From contig CADCWL010000044.1 in assembly GCA_902806405.1 (NCBI GenBank), positions 1 to 38,895 on the forward strand: a stretch of DNA of 38,895 bases, given 5' to 3'. The translations under genes were made by a program, and so were the position numbers. Positions 16,269 through 22,987 of this stretch are shown here, piece after piece (positions within the stretch are counted from its first letter, which is position 1; each line of letters opens with the position of its first letter). Source of the DNA: an uncultured Thermomicrobiales bacterium. Lineage in GTDB: Bacteria; Chloroflexota; Chloroflexia; Thermomicrobiales; UBA6265. The notes under the pieces are model-generated. The model saw only the letters and a program-made list of their open reading frames with translations, did not search any database and was not told the DNA's origin.

Positions 16269-16904
16269 CTATGGGCTTGGCGTCCCGGCCGCCGAGGCAG
16301 GCTCGTCCGGGGCCTGGCCGCGGAACTCGGCAACGAGCCAGCGGTCGCCGACCCGGGCGAAGACCAGGAAGGTGTCCGGCGGCGCCGGGGTGGTCGGGTC
16401 GCCCACCGCCAGGGACGCCGCGACCCGCCCGTCGGGCAGGACCCGCACGTCGCTGACGCCCTGCAGCGTCTGCCGGGCCTCGGGCGGGACCGGCACCGGC
16501 GGTTGCGCCAGGGCGGCGCGGACCTCGGCCTCCGCCTGGTCCGGGGGCGGGCCGAACCCGGCGGCCAGGGCGTCAGTGTAGAGCGCGAGGAGACGGGCGA
16601 AGTCGCCGGCGTTGGCGCGGGCGACGAGCTCGCGAGCGGTGGCGGTGATGCCGGCCACCGTCGCCGCGTCCGCCGGCTCACCGGCCGGCGCGGGGGTCGA
16701 GGTCGCCGCGGCGGACCCGGGTGGGGGCGTGGCGGCCGGGGCGGACCAGATGGCGATCAGCTCGTCCGCCGACCGGGGCGCCACGGTGCAGGCGTCGGCG
16801 GCGATCGGGCTGGCGGCCGGGGTGGCGGCCTGGGCGCCGGCGAGCGGGGGGCCGACGAGGGCGAGCGCGAGGAGCGCGGTCAGCGGCGCGATCGGACGAC
16901 GCAA
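16269..16904 (-). CDS. Exported protein of unknown function with NTF2/SnoaL-like C-terminal part
   Basis: A 211-aa protein with a signal peptide: basic start RRPI, hydrophobic LTALLALALVG, probable cleavage near AGAQA. A low-complexity Ala/Pro/Thr linker follows. The C-terminal part (DFARLLALYTDALAAGFG, then VSDVRVLPDGRVAASLAVGD and VGDRWLVAEF) has the helix-plus-strands rhythm of SnoaL/NTF2-like domains, which are often found in exported proteins of this bacterial group. The start is a TTG at 16904, placed 7-8 nt after AGAGGAG; no ATG or GTG fits. A TTGACA/TACCGT promoter lies about 135 nt upstream. Function unknown; I see no catalytic residues to name. Confidence 0.65.
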   Translation of the reverse strand: MRRPIAPLTALLALALVGPPLAGAQAATPAASPIAADACTVAPRSADELIAIWSAPAATPPPGSAAATSTPAPAGEPADAATVAGITATARELVARANAGDFARLLALYTDALAAGFGPPPDQAEAEVRAALAQPPVPVPPEARQTLQGVSDVRVLPDGRVAASLAVGDPTTPAPPDTFLVFARVGDRWLVAEFRGQAPDEPASAAGTPSP

Positions 16905-17037
16905 CGGGGGTCTCCTCTCTCGACCGGTAGGCCATCCGGTCCCGGCCCGGGTCATCGCGGCGACCCGCGCCGAGCCGGCGCACGTCGATTGAGGACGCTC
17001 GACCGGGTCGCGCGCGGTCCTGGTCCGTCTGCCGCCG

Positions 17038-17065
17038 ACGGTACCGCTTCCGGGCAACCTGTCAA
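17038..17065 (-). promoter_or_regulatory. Predicted promoter for the exported protein gene
   Basis: On the minus strand a perfect -35 TTGACA (17060-17065) is followed after 16 nt by TACCGT (17038-17043), a weak -10. The predicted transcript would have about 125 nt before the TTG start at 16904. Confidence 0.4.
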
Positions 17066-17409
17066 GCCGACGCGGCGCGCCTCGGGCCGCGGGTAGGGCG
17101 TGGCGAAGAGACGGGGACCCTCCCCGGCGGCTGGAGGCCCGTTCTGGCCCGGTCAACGCGCCGGAGGGATGGCGTACCTCGGACCCGACCCCGGGATCGA
17201 GCAACCCGAGGCACAGCCGAGCGCGGGCCAGGTGGAGCACCTCGCAGAGCAACTCCGAACGCTGCTCGTCGGGCACCCCGAGGCGGCGGCGGCCGAGCAG
17301 CGAGGCCGGCGCAGGCGCAACGACCCGGCGATGCCGACCGAGCCATTCGCTCGACTCGACTCACCGCCGGGCCAGCCGCGGGGTGGTGCCACGGGCATGC
17401 ACGGCTGAG
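17066..17409. other. Gene-poor stretch before the inverted-repeat unit
   Basis: 344 nt. Both strands have open frames of about 100 codons (plus 17100-17408; minus toward 17153), but neither has a convincing ribosome site or a family I recognise. The minus-strand text PDEQRSELLCEVLHLARARL has a helix-like look and could be a remnant of a lost gene. Confidence 0.3.
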
Positions 17410-17426
17410 TAGGGCGTGTCCGCAAA
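17410..17426. repeat. Left 17-bp inverted repeat of the passenger unit
   Basis: TAGGGCGTGTCCGCAAA, a perfect inverted match to 18067-18083. The match ends abruptly after the AAA. Confidence 0.85.
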
Positions 17427-17436
17427 TGCGGGACAA

Positions 17437-17468
17437 CGGCGGGGGCCTGCCGCGGCGGGCCCCCGCCG
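17437..17468 (-). terminator. Hairpin downstream of the passenger gene
   Basis: CGGCGGGGGCC (17437-17447) pairs perfectly with GGCCCCCGCCG (17458-17468) around a 10-nt loop. It lies about 100 nt past the stop of the minus-strand gene and inside the left repeat, so it may end its transcript or insulate the element from outside transcription. No T tract. Confidence 0.5.
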
Positions 17469-17567
17469 TGCCGCTCTCCCAGCGGCCGGCGCCGCACCCG
17501 CGTGACCGCCGGGGCGTGCCGCGGCGCTCGGCGGTCTCGTGGTCCGCATTCCCTGGGGGGGCGCTCG

Positions 17568-17924
17568 CTACCCGGCCAACTCGCCCGCCTGCTGCTGGAA
17601 GATCCCGAACTGCCGGGTGAGGTCGTCGCCGACGAACGCGGTGGCGACGCCCATGTCCTCGGCCACCAGCGCCCCCCGCGAGATGATGCGCCGGAACTCC
17701 TCGCCGGCGCGCACCCGACTGAGCTTGTCCGGGTCGCCGCGCAGGAGGAGGAAGCCGTAAAGGTCCCCGCCGTGCGGCTCCAGGGCCACCGGCTCGAAGG
17801 CCTCGATCTCCCCCTGCTGCTGGAGCCCGCCGAAGTACTGGAGGGCCTCGTGGAACACCTGCAGCGACTGTTGCTCGCGGCCGCGGACCGGGTGGCCCCA
17901 GCCGATGAAGAGGGCGTTCGCCAT
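17568..17924 (-). CDS. Conserved-looking hypothetical protein, 118 aa, passenger of an inverted-repeat unit
   Basis: A small soluble alpha/beta protein beginning MANALFIGWGHPVRGREQQ. It continues with VFHEALQYFGGLQQQG, FEPVALEPHGGDLYGFLLLRGD and FRRIISRGALV. Alternating strands and amphipathic helices suggest a ferredoxin-like or dimeric alpha/beta barrel fold. I have the impression that close relatives exist as single genes in Chloroflexota and Actinomycetota, but I cannot name a function. Start: ATG with GGAGG 8-9 nt upstream; the frame extends to 18077, but that part is Arg/Gly-rich. The gene is the only one between two perfect inverted repeats. No catalytic motif is evident. Confidence 0.75.
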   Translation of the reverse strand: MANALFIGWGHPVRGREQQSLQVFHEALQYFGGLQQQGEIEAFEPVALEPHGGDLYGFLLLRGDPDKLSRVRAGEEFRRIISRGALVAEDMGVATAFVGDDLTRQFGIFQQQAGELAG

Positions 17925-18066
17925 CGCCTGCCTCCTTCGCTCCTTGCGCCGGCCCCGATCTATGGACCGGCTCTCGGTGCCGCGGACGCGGGCCCCCACG
18001 GCGGCCCCGCGGCTCCTTCTGGCATCGCCGCAGACCGCGTGCCACTCGGGCCCGCCTCCACGCGGG

Positions 18067-18083
18067 TTTGCGGACACGCCCTA
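18067..18083. repeat. Right 17-bp inverted repeat of the passenger unit
   Basis: TTTGCGGACACGCCCTA, the perfect reverse complement of 17410-17426. Confidence 0.85.
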
Positions 18084-18279
18084 GCGGTTCGGCAGGAAAG
18101 AATCGCCCGGTCGAACCCAGGGTCGCGGCACCCATCGGTCGATCGGGCGCTGGCTCCCTCGGGCCCGCACACGGGCGGTCAAACAGGCCGCGAGGTTGAC
18201 CGACGAGGAGCAGGACCGACCCCGCCCGGTCATCCGAATCGCGACGGCACCGGATCGGGCGGCGTCCCGTTCCCCGCCG

Positions 18280-18408
18280 TCAGGCGTACTCGGGCGTGTC
18301 GGCGCCCTCCTCCGAGGAGAAGAGCAGCTTGCGCAGCAAGGCGGCGATCGTCCGCTGTTCCTCCAGCGCGAACGCACGAAGGAAGCGGTGCTCGTTGGCC
18401 ACGTGGGC
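18280..18408 (-). pseudogene. C-terminal remnant of a MarR-family regulator
   Basis: The last 42 codons of a minus-strand frame read AHVANEHRFLRAF, then EEQRTIAALLRKLLFSSEE. This is the dimerisation-helix ending common in MarR-type regulators (pattern HVANE-RLL-LS-EE---LAALLRKLL). Upstream, no winged-helix domain can be recovered in any frame, so only the 3' end seems to survive. Identification rests on this one helix and is tentative. Confidence 0.35.
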
Positions 18409-19296
18409 CGAGGCCGTCCCATCCGCACAGGTGGCGGTTGTGCAGCCCATGGGACGCGCGGTGGTGGCGAACAAAGCGGCTTCGACGGCCGAGACCGCGA
18501 CCGCCCAGTGGCCGGCGACGATGCGCTTTTCGGCGCGGCGGATGGGGACAGAAAGGGAGAAGTCGGCGTTACGCGACGAGGCGTCCTTGCCGACCGGGCA
18601 GCGGCCTCCGCCGAGCCCGACGATCCGCGAGCAGCGGACGTGATTGTCGACCAGCGCTCGGGCAGCGGGCACCACAGACCGGGCTTATATCCGACGCCGA
18701 CGCGGTCAACGTCCCCCCAAGCGGCGGGCGAAGATGCCTCGGATCTCCTCCGATCGGGCGCCACCCCCCACCCATACACCGTGCCCGCCGCGTCAAGCCC
18801 GGCCGGTGCCAGTTCCAGGCGGCGGTGTGGATCACCGGGACGGTCCGCGGCTGACGCCCCGGGTCGCCGGGGGTGAGCGAAGCGGGCAGCGGCGCCGACC
18901 CTTGCCGCTCGACGGCCAACCGTACCTCCGACACCTCGTCCGGCCGATCAGCACGGTCACGGACCGGTGTCTGCTCCCCCGGCGCCACGCCCAGCCCCCC
19001 ACGGCTCGCTCGGCGGTCGCCGACGAGGAACGGTCCACACCGTGCCCCCCGGCGAACCTTCCGGCAGGCCACCGACCGGTGGCTCCCGGTTGCAGCGCGC
19101 TGCCGGGGTGCGATCCCCCCCTCGTGCTCGCGCCAACCTATGGGATTGGTCCGGAGCCCCCCCTGCTCCGCCGATCGCCGGAGGCCAACCCTGCCTAACC
19201 CCTCCCGTAGGCAACAGCCCAGGATCGCGTCAATCGCCACATCCGGCCGTTGGTGCAACACCTGCCGGATGCAGCGCCGGCGGGCGCGGAACCGAC
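18409..19296. other. Gene-poor, probably decayed stretch
   Basis: About 890 nt beside the inverted-repeat unit. Several long frames exist on both strands, but all are Arg/Pro/Ser-rich, lack ribosome sites and show no family motifs. I see no gene, RNA or repeat array here. Confidence 0.4.
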
Positions 19297-19563
19297 CTAG
19301 CCGCCGGTCGCCTTGCGGAACAGATCGCCGGCGCGCTCGACCACCCCGCCTGCATCGCCCGATTCCCCTCCCAGGACCCGGTCGAGCAATCCCTCCACCG
19401 GGGCCGGGGCCCCGCCGACAACGTTGTCCGCGAGCCCTTCGCCCTGGGCCGTCACGTCCCCAAGCGCCGCCTCGCCGTGGCCGGCGAGGTCGTCCACCGC
19501 TGCCTCCCCTCGGTCGCCCAGCCCGCCCAGGGCGCCATCGACCGCGTCGCGGATCCGGTCCAT
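19297..19563 (-). CDS. Small acidic hypothetical protein, 88 aa
   Basis: An acidic, Gly/Ala-rich protein with a loosely repeated unit: DRGEAAVDDL, GHGEAALGDV, AQGEGLADNV, then PVEGLLDRVLGG and a basic end. It has no signal peptide and no membrane span. The spacing of hydrophobic residues suggests amphipathic helices, as in small stress or structural proteins, but no family can be assigned. Start: ATG with GGGAGG about 10 nt upstream. It is divergent from the three-gene run starting at 19950, across a 386-nt spacer. Confidence 0.5.
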   Translation of the reverse strand: MDRIRDAVDGALGGLGDRGEAAVDDLAGHGEAALGDVTAQGEGLADNVVGGAPAPVEGLLDRVLGGESGDAGGVVERAGDLFRKATGG

Positions 19564-19949
19564 TGCTCTCGTCCTCCCGCCTTTCGGCTTGCGCCCGCCG
19601 GCCGGCCCGGCAGCTCCTCAGGGAGGTCCTCGCAGGCCGGGTGCCACCCCCGCCCGCTTTGCACCTTTGCTCGAAGGGGCAATCGGCACCCCGCCCATCG
19701 CGGTCGCCGAGACGATGGGCGGCGGCACCGGGGACAATCGGCACCGGACCCCCTGTGCGCCGAACACGCTCCGTCCCCCCTACGCCGAACGACCTACTCC
19801 CCGCGCCGGCGACGTAGGCCGCCCCCTTCGCCGCGCCGCCGCGGAATACGCCGTTCGGCCCATGCGCGGCCAAGGGTCGTTCCCTATGCTGGTTTCCGTC
19901 GGGAGTCGCCAAGCGGCGACAAGGAAGCAAACGAAGGAGACCAATCGCG
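19564..19949. other. Divergent intergenic region with hairpins
   Basis: 386 nt between two divergent small genes. A 10-bp perfect hairpin CCGCCCATCG/CGATGGGCGG lies at 19691-19722, and the motif AATCGGCACC occurs twice (19681 and 19737). Closer to the plus-strand gene, GTCGCC/GGCGAC (19905-19920) forms a small leader hairpin before the AAGGAG site. TATGCT at 19885 is a possible -10 without a clear -35. Confidence 0.4.
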
Positions 19950-20465
19950 ATGGCCGTCGATCTGTCCGTTTCCACTCTGCTCACCGAGGCGAAGCTCGCG
20001 GATTTCGCGCGGGAGGCCGCCCGGGCGCGGCGCGTCGCCCAGGCGCCCGTCCCGGCCCGGTCGCGCCGCCGGGGCCTGCTCGGCCTCGCCGCCGCCACCC
20101 TCCTCACCCTCGGCGCCGCCGCCGGCGCCGCCGCCCACGACGGGCACGACGCCGACGCCTTCGCCGGCAACGGCGGGGTCGCGGTGTCGGAGGCCCCCGG
20201 CGGCGCGATCGGCGTCGGCGACGTCACCTCGGGGGAGAACGCCGGCAACGTGATCGCCGTCGGCGACGTCCTCGACGGGAGCGTCGCCGTCGACGGCGGG
20301 GCCGTCTTCACCTGGACCGGCCTCGGTGCCAGCGCCGACGGCGGGGTCGGGATCGCCGACGCCGGCGGCGGCGACGAGAACGTGGCGATCGCGATCGCCG
20401 ACTGCGACGCGCACGACCGCGACCGGGACGGCCGCGACGACCGCGACGGCCGCGACTGCGGCTAG
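19950..20465 (+). CDS. Exported Gly/Asp-rich repeat protein of unknown function
   Basis: A 171-aa protein. After a charged cytoplasmic-looking N-terminus (1-37), SRRRGLLGL (38-46) and a hydrophobic stretch to about 62 form a signal or anchor segment with a twin-arginine flavour. The exported part starts AAHDGHDAD and holds short repeated strand-turn units (GGAIGVGDV, NVIAVGDVL, GSVAVDGGAV, GVGIADAGG, NVAIAIADC), like a small beta-solenoid. It ends in an Asp/Arg alternating tail with two Cys (152 and 170). The Asp clusters could bind divalent cations, which is speculation. Start: ATG behind AAGGAG. First of three small genes on this strand. No known family recognised. Confidence 0.7.
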   Translation: MAVDLSVSTLLTEAKLADFAREAARARRVAQAPVPARSRRRGLLGLAAATLLTLGAAAGAAAHDGHDADAFAGNGGVAVSEAPGGAIGVGDVTSGENAGNVIAVGDVLDGSVAVDGGAVFTWTGLGASADGGVGIADAGGGDENVAIAIADCDAHDRDRDGRDDRDGRDCG

Positions 20466-20542
20466 GCACCGGTTTCCCCGGCGTCGCCACGGCGGCGACG
20501 CCGGAGCCGGCCGGGCGCGAGGAGCGCCGAGAGGAGCGACCC

Positions 20543-20722
20543 ATGGAGACCACGACCACCGTGCCGGCCCGCGAGCCGATCCGGATGACGATCATGATCC
20601 TGCCGCCATCGCCGCCGTCCGTTGGCCCGGCGCCCGTCGCGGACGTCACGATGACGGCCCCCAACGGGTGGTCGAACTGGCCGGAGGGGGAGCCGACCTG
20701 GGAGGACGCCGAGTGGCAGTAG
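20543..20722 (+). CDS. Small Trp-containing acidic peptide, 59 aa
   Basis: A short protein: Thr-rich start METTTTVPAREPIRM, a Pro-rich middle (ILPPSPPSVGP) and an acidic C-terminus with four Trp (NGWSNWPEGEP, then WEDAEWQ). ATG at 20543 is preceded by GAGAGGAG 8 nt upstream. It follows the exported protein by 77 nt and precedes the next peptide by 101 nt. There is no signal peptide or cysteine. The leader-plus-aromatic-tail layout is compatible with a peptide that is modified or binds a partner, but no maturation enzyme is nearby. Function unknown. Confidence 0.45.
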   Translation: METTTTVPAREPIRMTIMILPPSPPSVGPAPVADVTMTAPNGWSNWPEGEPTWEDAEWQ

Positions 20723-20823
20723 CGGCCGTCCCGGAACCCGCTCCGCACCCATCCCCCGCCGCCGACCCGACCGCTTCGCGCGCCGCGTCGACCCCGGCGC
20801 GCGAGAACCAGAAAGGGCCCCCG

Positions 20824-21069
20824 ATGCGTCTGCACCCCCTGCACGAGGTCTATCTCGGCATCCGCGCCGACGGAGCGCCGGCTCGGAGCGTGGGTGACCT
20901 GCACCCGCTGCACCAGGTCTACCTCGGCGCGGCGCCGGCAGCGGTGACCCCGGCCGCGATCGGGGGTGAGGACACCCCTGCCGGGTTGGCCGTGGCCGAT
21001 CCGGACGCGGCGTCCCGCTCGGCGGTCGCGCTCCCCGCCGCGACGGTCGCCGAGCGCGCCAGCGCGTGA
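20824..21069 (+). CDS. Small protein with repeated LHPLHxVYLG motif, 81 aa
   Basis: The protein opens MRLHPLHEVYLG and repeats LHPLHQVYLG about 22 residues later, two nearly identical ten-residue units with paired His. A low-complexity Ala/Val/Pro tail follows. The duplicated His-aromatic unit suggests a short binding or recognition motif (metal or protein partner), or a multi-copy peptide core; both are inference. Start: ATG with AGAAAGG 7 nt upstream. Last gene of the run; a long hairpin begins 25 nt after its stop. No family known to me. Confidence 0.5.
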   Translation: MRLHPLHEVYLGIRADGAPARSVGDLHPLHQVYLGAAPAAVTPAAIGGEDTPAGLAVADPDAASRSAVALPAATVAERASA

Positions 21070-21094
21070 GGCGCACCGGACGATCGAGGGGAAC

Positions 21095-21132
21095 GAAGGG
21101 GGGCGCCACGGCCACAGCCGTCGCCCCCCTTC
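21095..21132 (+). terminator. Strong hairpin ending the small-gene run
   Basis: GAAGGGGGGCG (21095-21105) pairs perfectly with CGCCCCCCTTC (21122-21132), and an inner ACGGC/GCCGT pair extends the stem. It sits 25 nt after the last small gene, without a T tract. Confidence 0.7.
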
Positions 21133-21339
21133 CCGTGCGCCCGGCCCTCCGAGTTTGGGCCCGTCCTCGAGGGTCTATCGTCTATCCCGCGATCGACCCG
21201 GCTCGCCCCCACGGTCTCGCTCTTGAGAGACAATGCGCGGCCCCTCCTCCAAGGCGAGCAGACGGACACCCTCGTTCCCGTGCCCTTGAATCTTTGACTG
21301 GGCGGCACCTCGGAACTTGACACAGAGCAGTCAGAGGTC

Positions 21340-21368
21340 TTGACAAGAAAATCCATCTTTGCTAGGTT
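21340..21368 (+). promoter_or_regulatory. Predicted hsp20 promoter with extended -10
   Basis: TTGACA (21340-21345), a 17-nt spacer and TAGGTT (21363-21368) preceded by TGC, an extended -10. A second TTGACA lies 23 nt upstream (21317), and the -35 is embedded in the palindrome TCTTG-A-CAAGA. The surrounding 80 nt is notably AT-richer than the rest. I see no CIRCE or HAIR element. The 21133-21316 stretch upstream shows no gene. Confidence 0.6.
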
Positions 21369-21459
21369 AAGCGCCAGACGGATCGGCCGGACGTGGCCGC
21401 CGTCGCCCGGTTCGGGTTCGCGAAAGCGCGCTTGGATTGCGCGATGGAGGTGATGGACG

Positions 21460-21975
21460 ATGATCGGTACCCGCTCCCTTTCGCCGGAAGTCGTCGGCCT
21501 GCGGCAGGCGATGGACCAGCTCCTCGACGAGAGTTTCGTCGGCGGTCCGTTCCGCACGCTCTGGTCCCAGGGCCGCGCCGGCACCGGCGCCCCCGCCGCT
21601 CCCCTGCCGCTCGACGTCTACGCCACCCAGGACGCCTTCGTCATCGCCGCAGCGGTGCCGGGCCTGCGTCCCGACGACCTGGAGGTCACCTACAGTCAGG
21701 GCACCGTCGTGCTGAGCGGCGCGGTCGGTGCGGCGGAGACCACGGGGGTGACCTGGTACGCGCGCGAGCTGTGGCACGGCCGGTTCCAACGGGCGGTGAG
21801 CCTGCCCTTCGAGGTCGACCCCGACAAGGCCGAGGCGAGCTTCGAGCACGGCATCCTCCGGATCCGGCTGCCGAAGGCGGAGCACGCCAAGCCCCGTCGG
21901 ATCCCGATCCAGGTCACGGCCGGCGGGACGACCCAGGCGATCGGGGAGGGAGACCCGGCCGCGGGCCAGCGCTAA
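21460..21975 (+). CDS. Hsp20/alpha-crystallin family small heat-shock protein
   Basis: An ATP-independent holdase of 171 aa that binds unfolding proteins in the cytoplasm. The N-terminal arm (1-45) has the MDQLLDESF helix. The alpha-crystallin domain starts at LPLDVYATQDAFVIAAAVPG and runs to the hallmark GILRIRLPK near 135; the loop contains ELWHGRFQRAVSLP. The C-terminal tail is Gly/Ala-rich; RIPIQV gives an I-x-I-type motif used for oligomer assembly. Start: ATG behind GGAGGTGATGG. It appears monocistronic, with its own promoter at 21340 and a terminator at 22027. Confidence 0.93.
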   Translation: MIGTRSLSPEVVGLRQAMDQLLDESFVGGPFRTLWSQGRAGTGAPAAPLPLDVYATQDAFVIAAAVPGLRPDDLEVTYSQGTVVLSGAVGAAETTGVTWYARELWHGRFQRAVSLPFEVDPDKAEASFEHGILRIRLPKAEHAKPRRIPIQVTAGGTTQAIGEGDPAAGQR

Positions 21976-22026
21976 CGCCGCCCCTGCCGACGGCCGTCCG
22001 CGGCCGCTCCCCCCAATCCCGAGTTC

Positions 22027-22059
22027 GCGACGCCCGGCGCCGACCGCGCCGGGCGTCGC
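22027..22059 (+). terminator. Perfect 14-bp hairpin after hsp20
   Basis: GCGACGCCCGGCGC (22027-22040), a 5-nt loop, then GCGCCGGGCGTCGC (22046-22059). It lies 51 nt past the hsp20 stop, without a T tract. Confidence 0.7.
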
Positions 22060-22566
22060 CGTTCGCGCCCCGGATGGGCCCTCCCCGCCTCGCACCCCGC
22101 ACCCACCAGGCCGTGCGGGGGTGCGGCAACTTCGGCCCCACGCCTCCCCCCGGCCGATAGGCCCTGCGACGCGACCCGGATCGACGTCACCGGCACGACC
22201 TCGTGGGCATATGCGCCCGCGTTGGCCCATCCGAGGAGCGACGAGCGGCGGTGGCCGGCGGGACGATTCCTGTTGCTGAAGAGGCCGGCTTTGCGCCGTG
22301 TTGACGCGCGGCCGCAACCGGTGCTCGCGGTGGCGTTAGAGGATTTGGCAAGGGCAGGCTCCGTTGCGTTCGGCCGATTTCCTCGAACCCGTTACGTCCT
22401 CCGGCGTCTCGGAGGCAGTGCGCGGGGAACCTCAGGCTCCCGTTCCGCACGCCCACACGGAGACGACGGGATCGCCGCGCGGGGCGCCCGGCGAAGCCGG
22501 GCTCGGAGTGATGATCCGCCAGCGGATTCCAGAGCCGGCGGCACAATCATCGTCATAGCCCACCGA
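22060..22566. other. Gene-poor region between hsp20 and the metal-efflux operon
   Basis: About 500 nt. Long frames on both strands (for example plus from 22222, which is merely the upstream opening of the ATPase frame) look non-coding. I find no RNA gene, repeat or protein remnant I can name. Confidence 0.4.
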
Positions 22567-22595
22567 TTGTTCTCCCCAACGTACCGTTCTATAGT
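22567..22595 (+). promoter_or_regulatory. Predicted promoter of the arsR-type/P-ATPase operon
   Basis: TTGTTC (22567-22572), 17 nt, then TATAGT (22590-22595), five of six matches to the -10 consensus. The start codon of the regulator gene is 29 nt downstream, so the leader would be about 20 nt. Autoregulation by the ArsR-type protein is expected, but I cannot define its operator. Confidence 0.55.
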
Positions 22596-22624
22596 CACCC
22601 CGTTATGTATCCGTCCGATGAGCG

Positions 22625-22987
22625 ATGCCCATGACGGTCGCTCAAGGCCTCGCCCTCTCGCTGAAGGCGAAGCGTTTCCGTTGGCTCGCCGACCCCTCAC
22701 GGTTGGCGAGCCTGGAAGCGCTGCGTGGCCGCGAGTGGACCACCTCCGAGCTGGTCGTCACCACCGGCCTCTCCCGGCCGAACGCCTCGGCCCACCTCTC
22801 CCGCCTGCGCGACCGCGGGCTGGTCGAGCGGAAGCCCCGGGGCCGCTTCGTCGTGTGCCGCCTGCGGGACGATGGGGTGGTCTGCCTGCCCGCGCACGGC
22901 GAGGAAGTTCCGGCCGACGTTGCGGCGAACGTCGTCGCCTGCACCCGGTCCGATGCGTCCGCCGTTCTCTCGGAGGCGTTGCGGTGA
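22625..22987 (+). CDS. ArsR/SmtB-family metal-responsive repressor
   Basis: A 120-aa winged-helix repressor. The helix-turn-helix spans about 39-62 (TTSELVVTTGLSRPNASAHLSRL) and the wing follows at GLVERKPRGRFVVCRL. Cys 78, Cys 87 and Cys 106 are placed around the wing and C-terminal region and may form a thiol metal site, as in CmtR/CadC-type sensors; this is inference. Metal binding normally releases the protein from DNA and derepresses export. An in-frame ATG at codon 3 is an alternative start. The stop overlaps the GTG of the P-type ATPase by 4 nt, so regulator and pump are translationally coupled. Confidence 0.85.
   Translation: MPMTVAQGLALSLKAKRFRWLADPSRLASLEALRGREWTTSELVVTTGLSRPNASAHLSRLRDRGLVERKPRGRFVVCRLRDDGVVCLPAHGEEVPADVAANVVACTRSDASAVLSEALR

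Larger units (their letters stand above)
17410..18083. mobile_element. Transposon-like unit with 17-bp inverted repeats and a single passenger gene
   Basis: TAGGGCGTGTCCGCAAA at 17410-17426 is exactly inverted at 18067-18083, and TA forms the outermost bases on each side, as for elements that duplicate a TA target. The 674-bp unit contains no transposase frame, only the 118-aa gene at 17568-17924 and a hairpin. It therefore resembles a non-autonomous element (MITE or passenger IS) mobilised in trans. The ends differ from those of the IS5-family element at 13531. That the unit moves is inferred from structure alone. Confidence 0.6.

Noticed and set aside
17100..17408. 102-codon plus-strand frame before the inverted-repeat unit
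   Set aside because: No ribosome site, low-complexity content and no family; probably non-coding.
21133..21459. CIRCE or HAIR heat-shock operator upstream of hsp20
   Set aside because: The direct TTGACA repeats and the TCTTG-A-CAAGA palindrome do not match either consensus.
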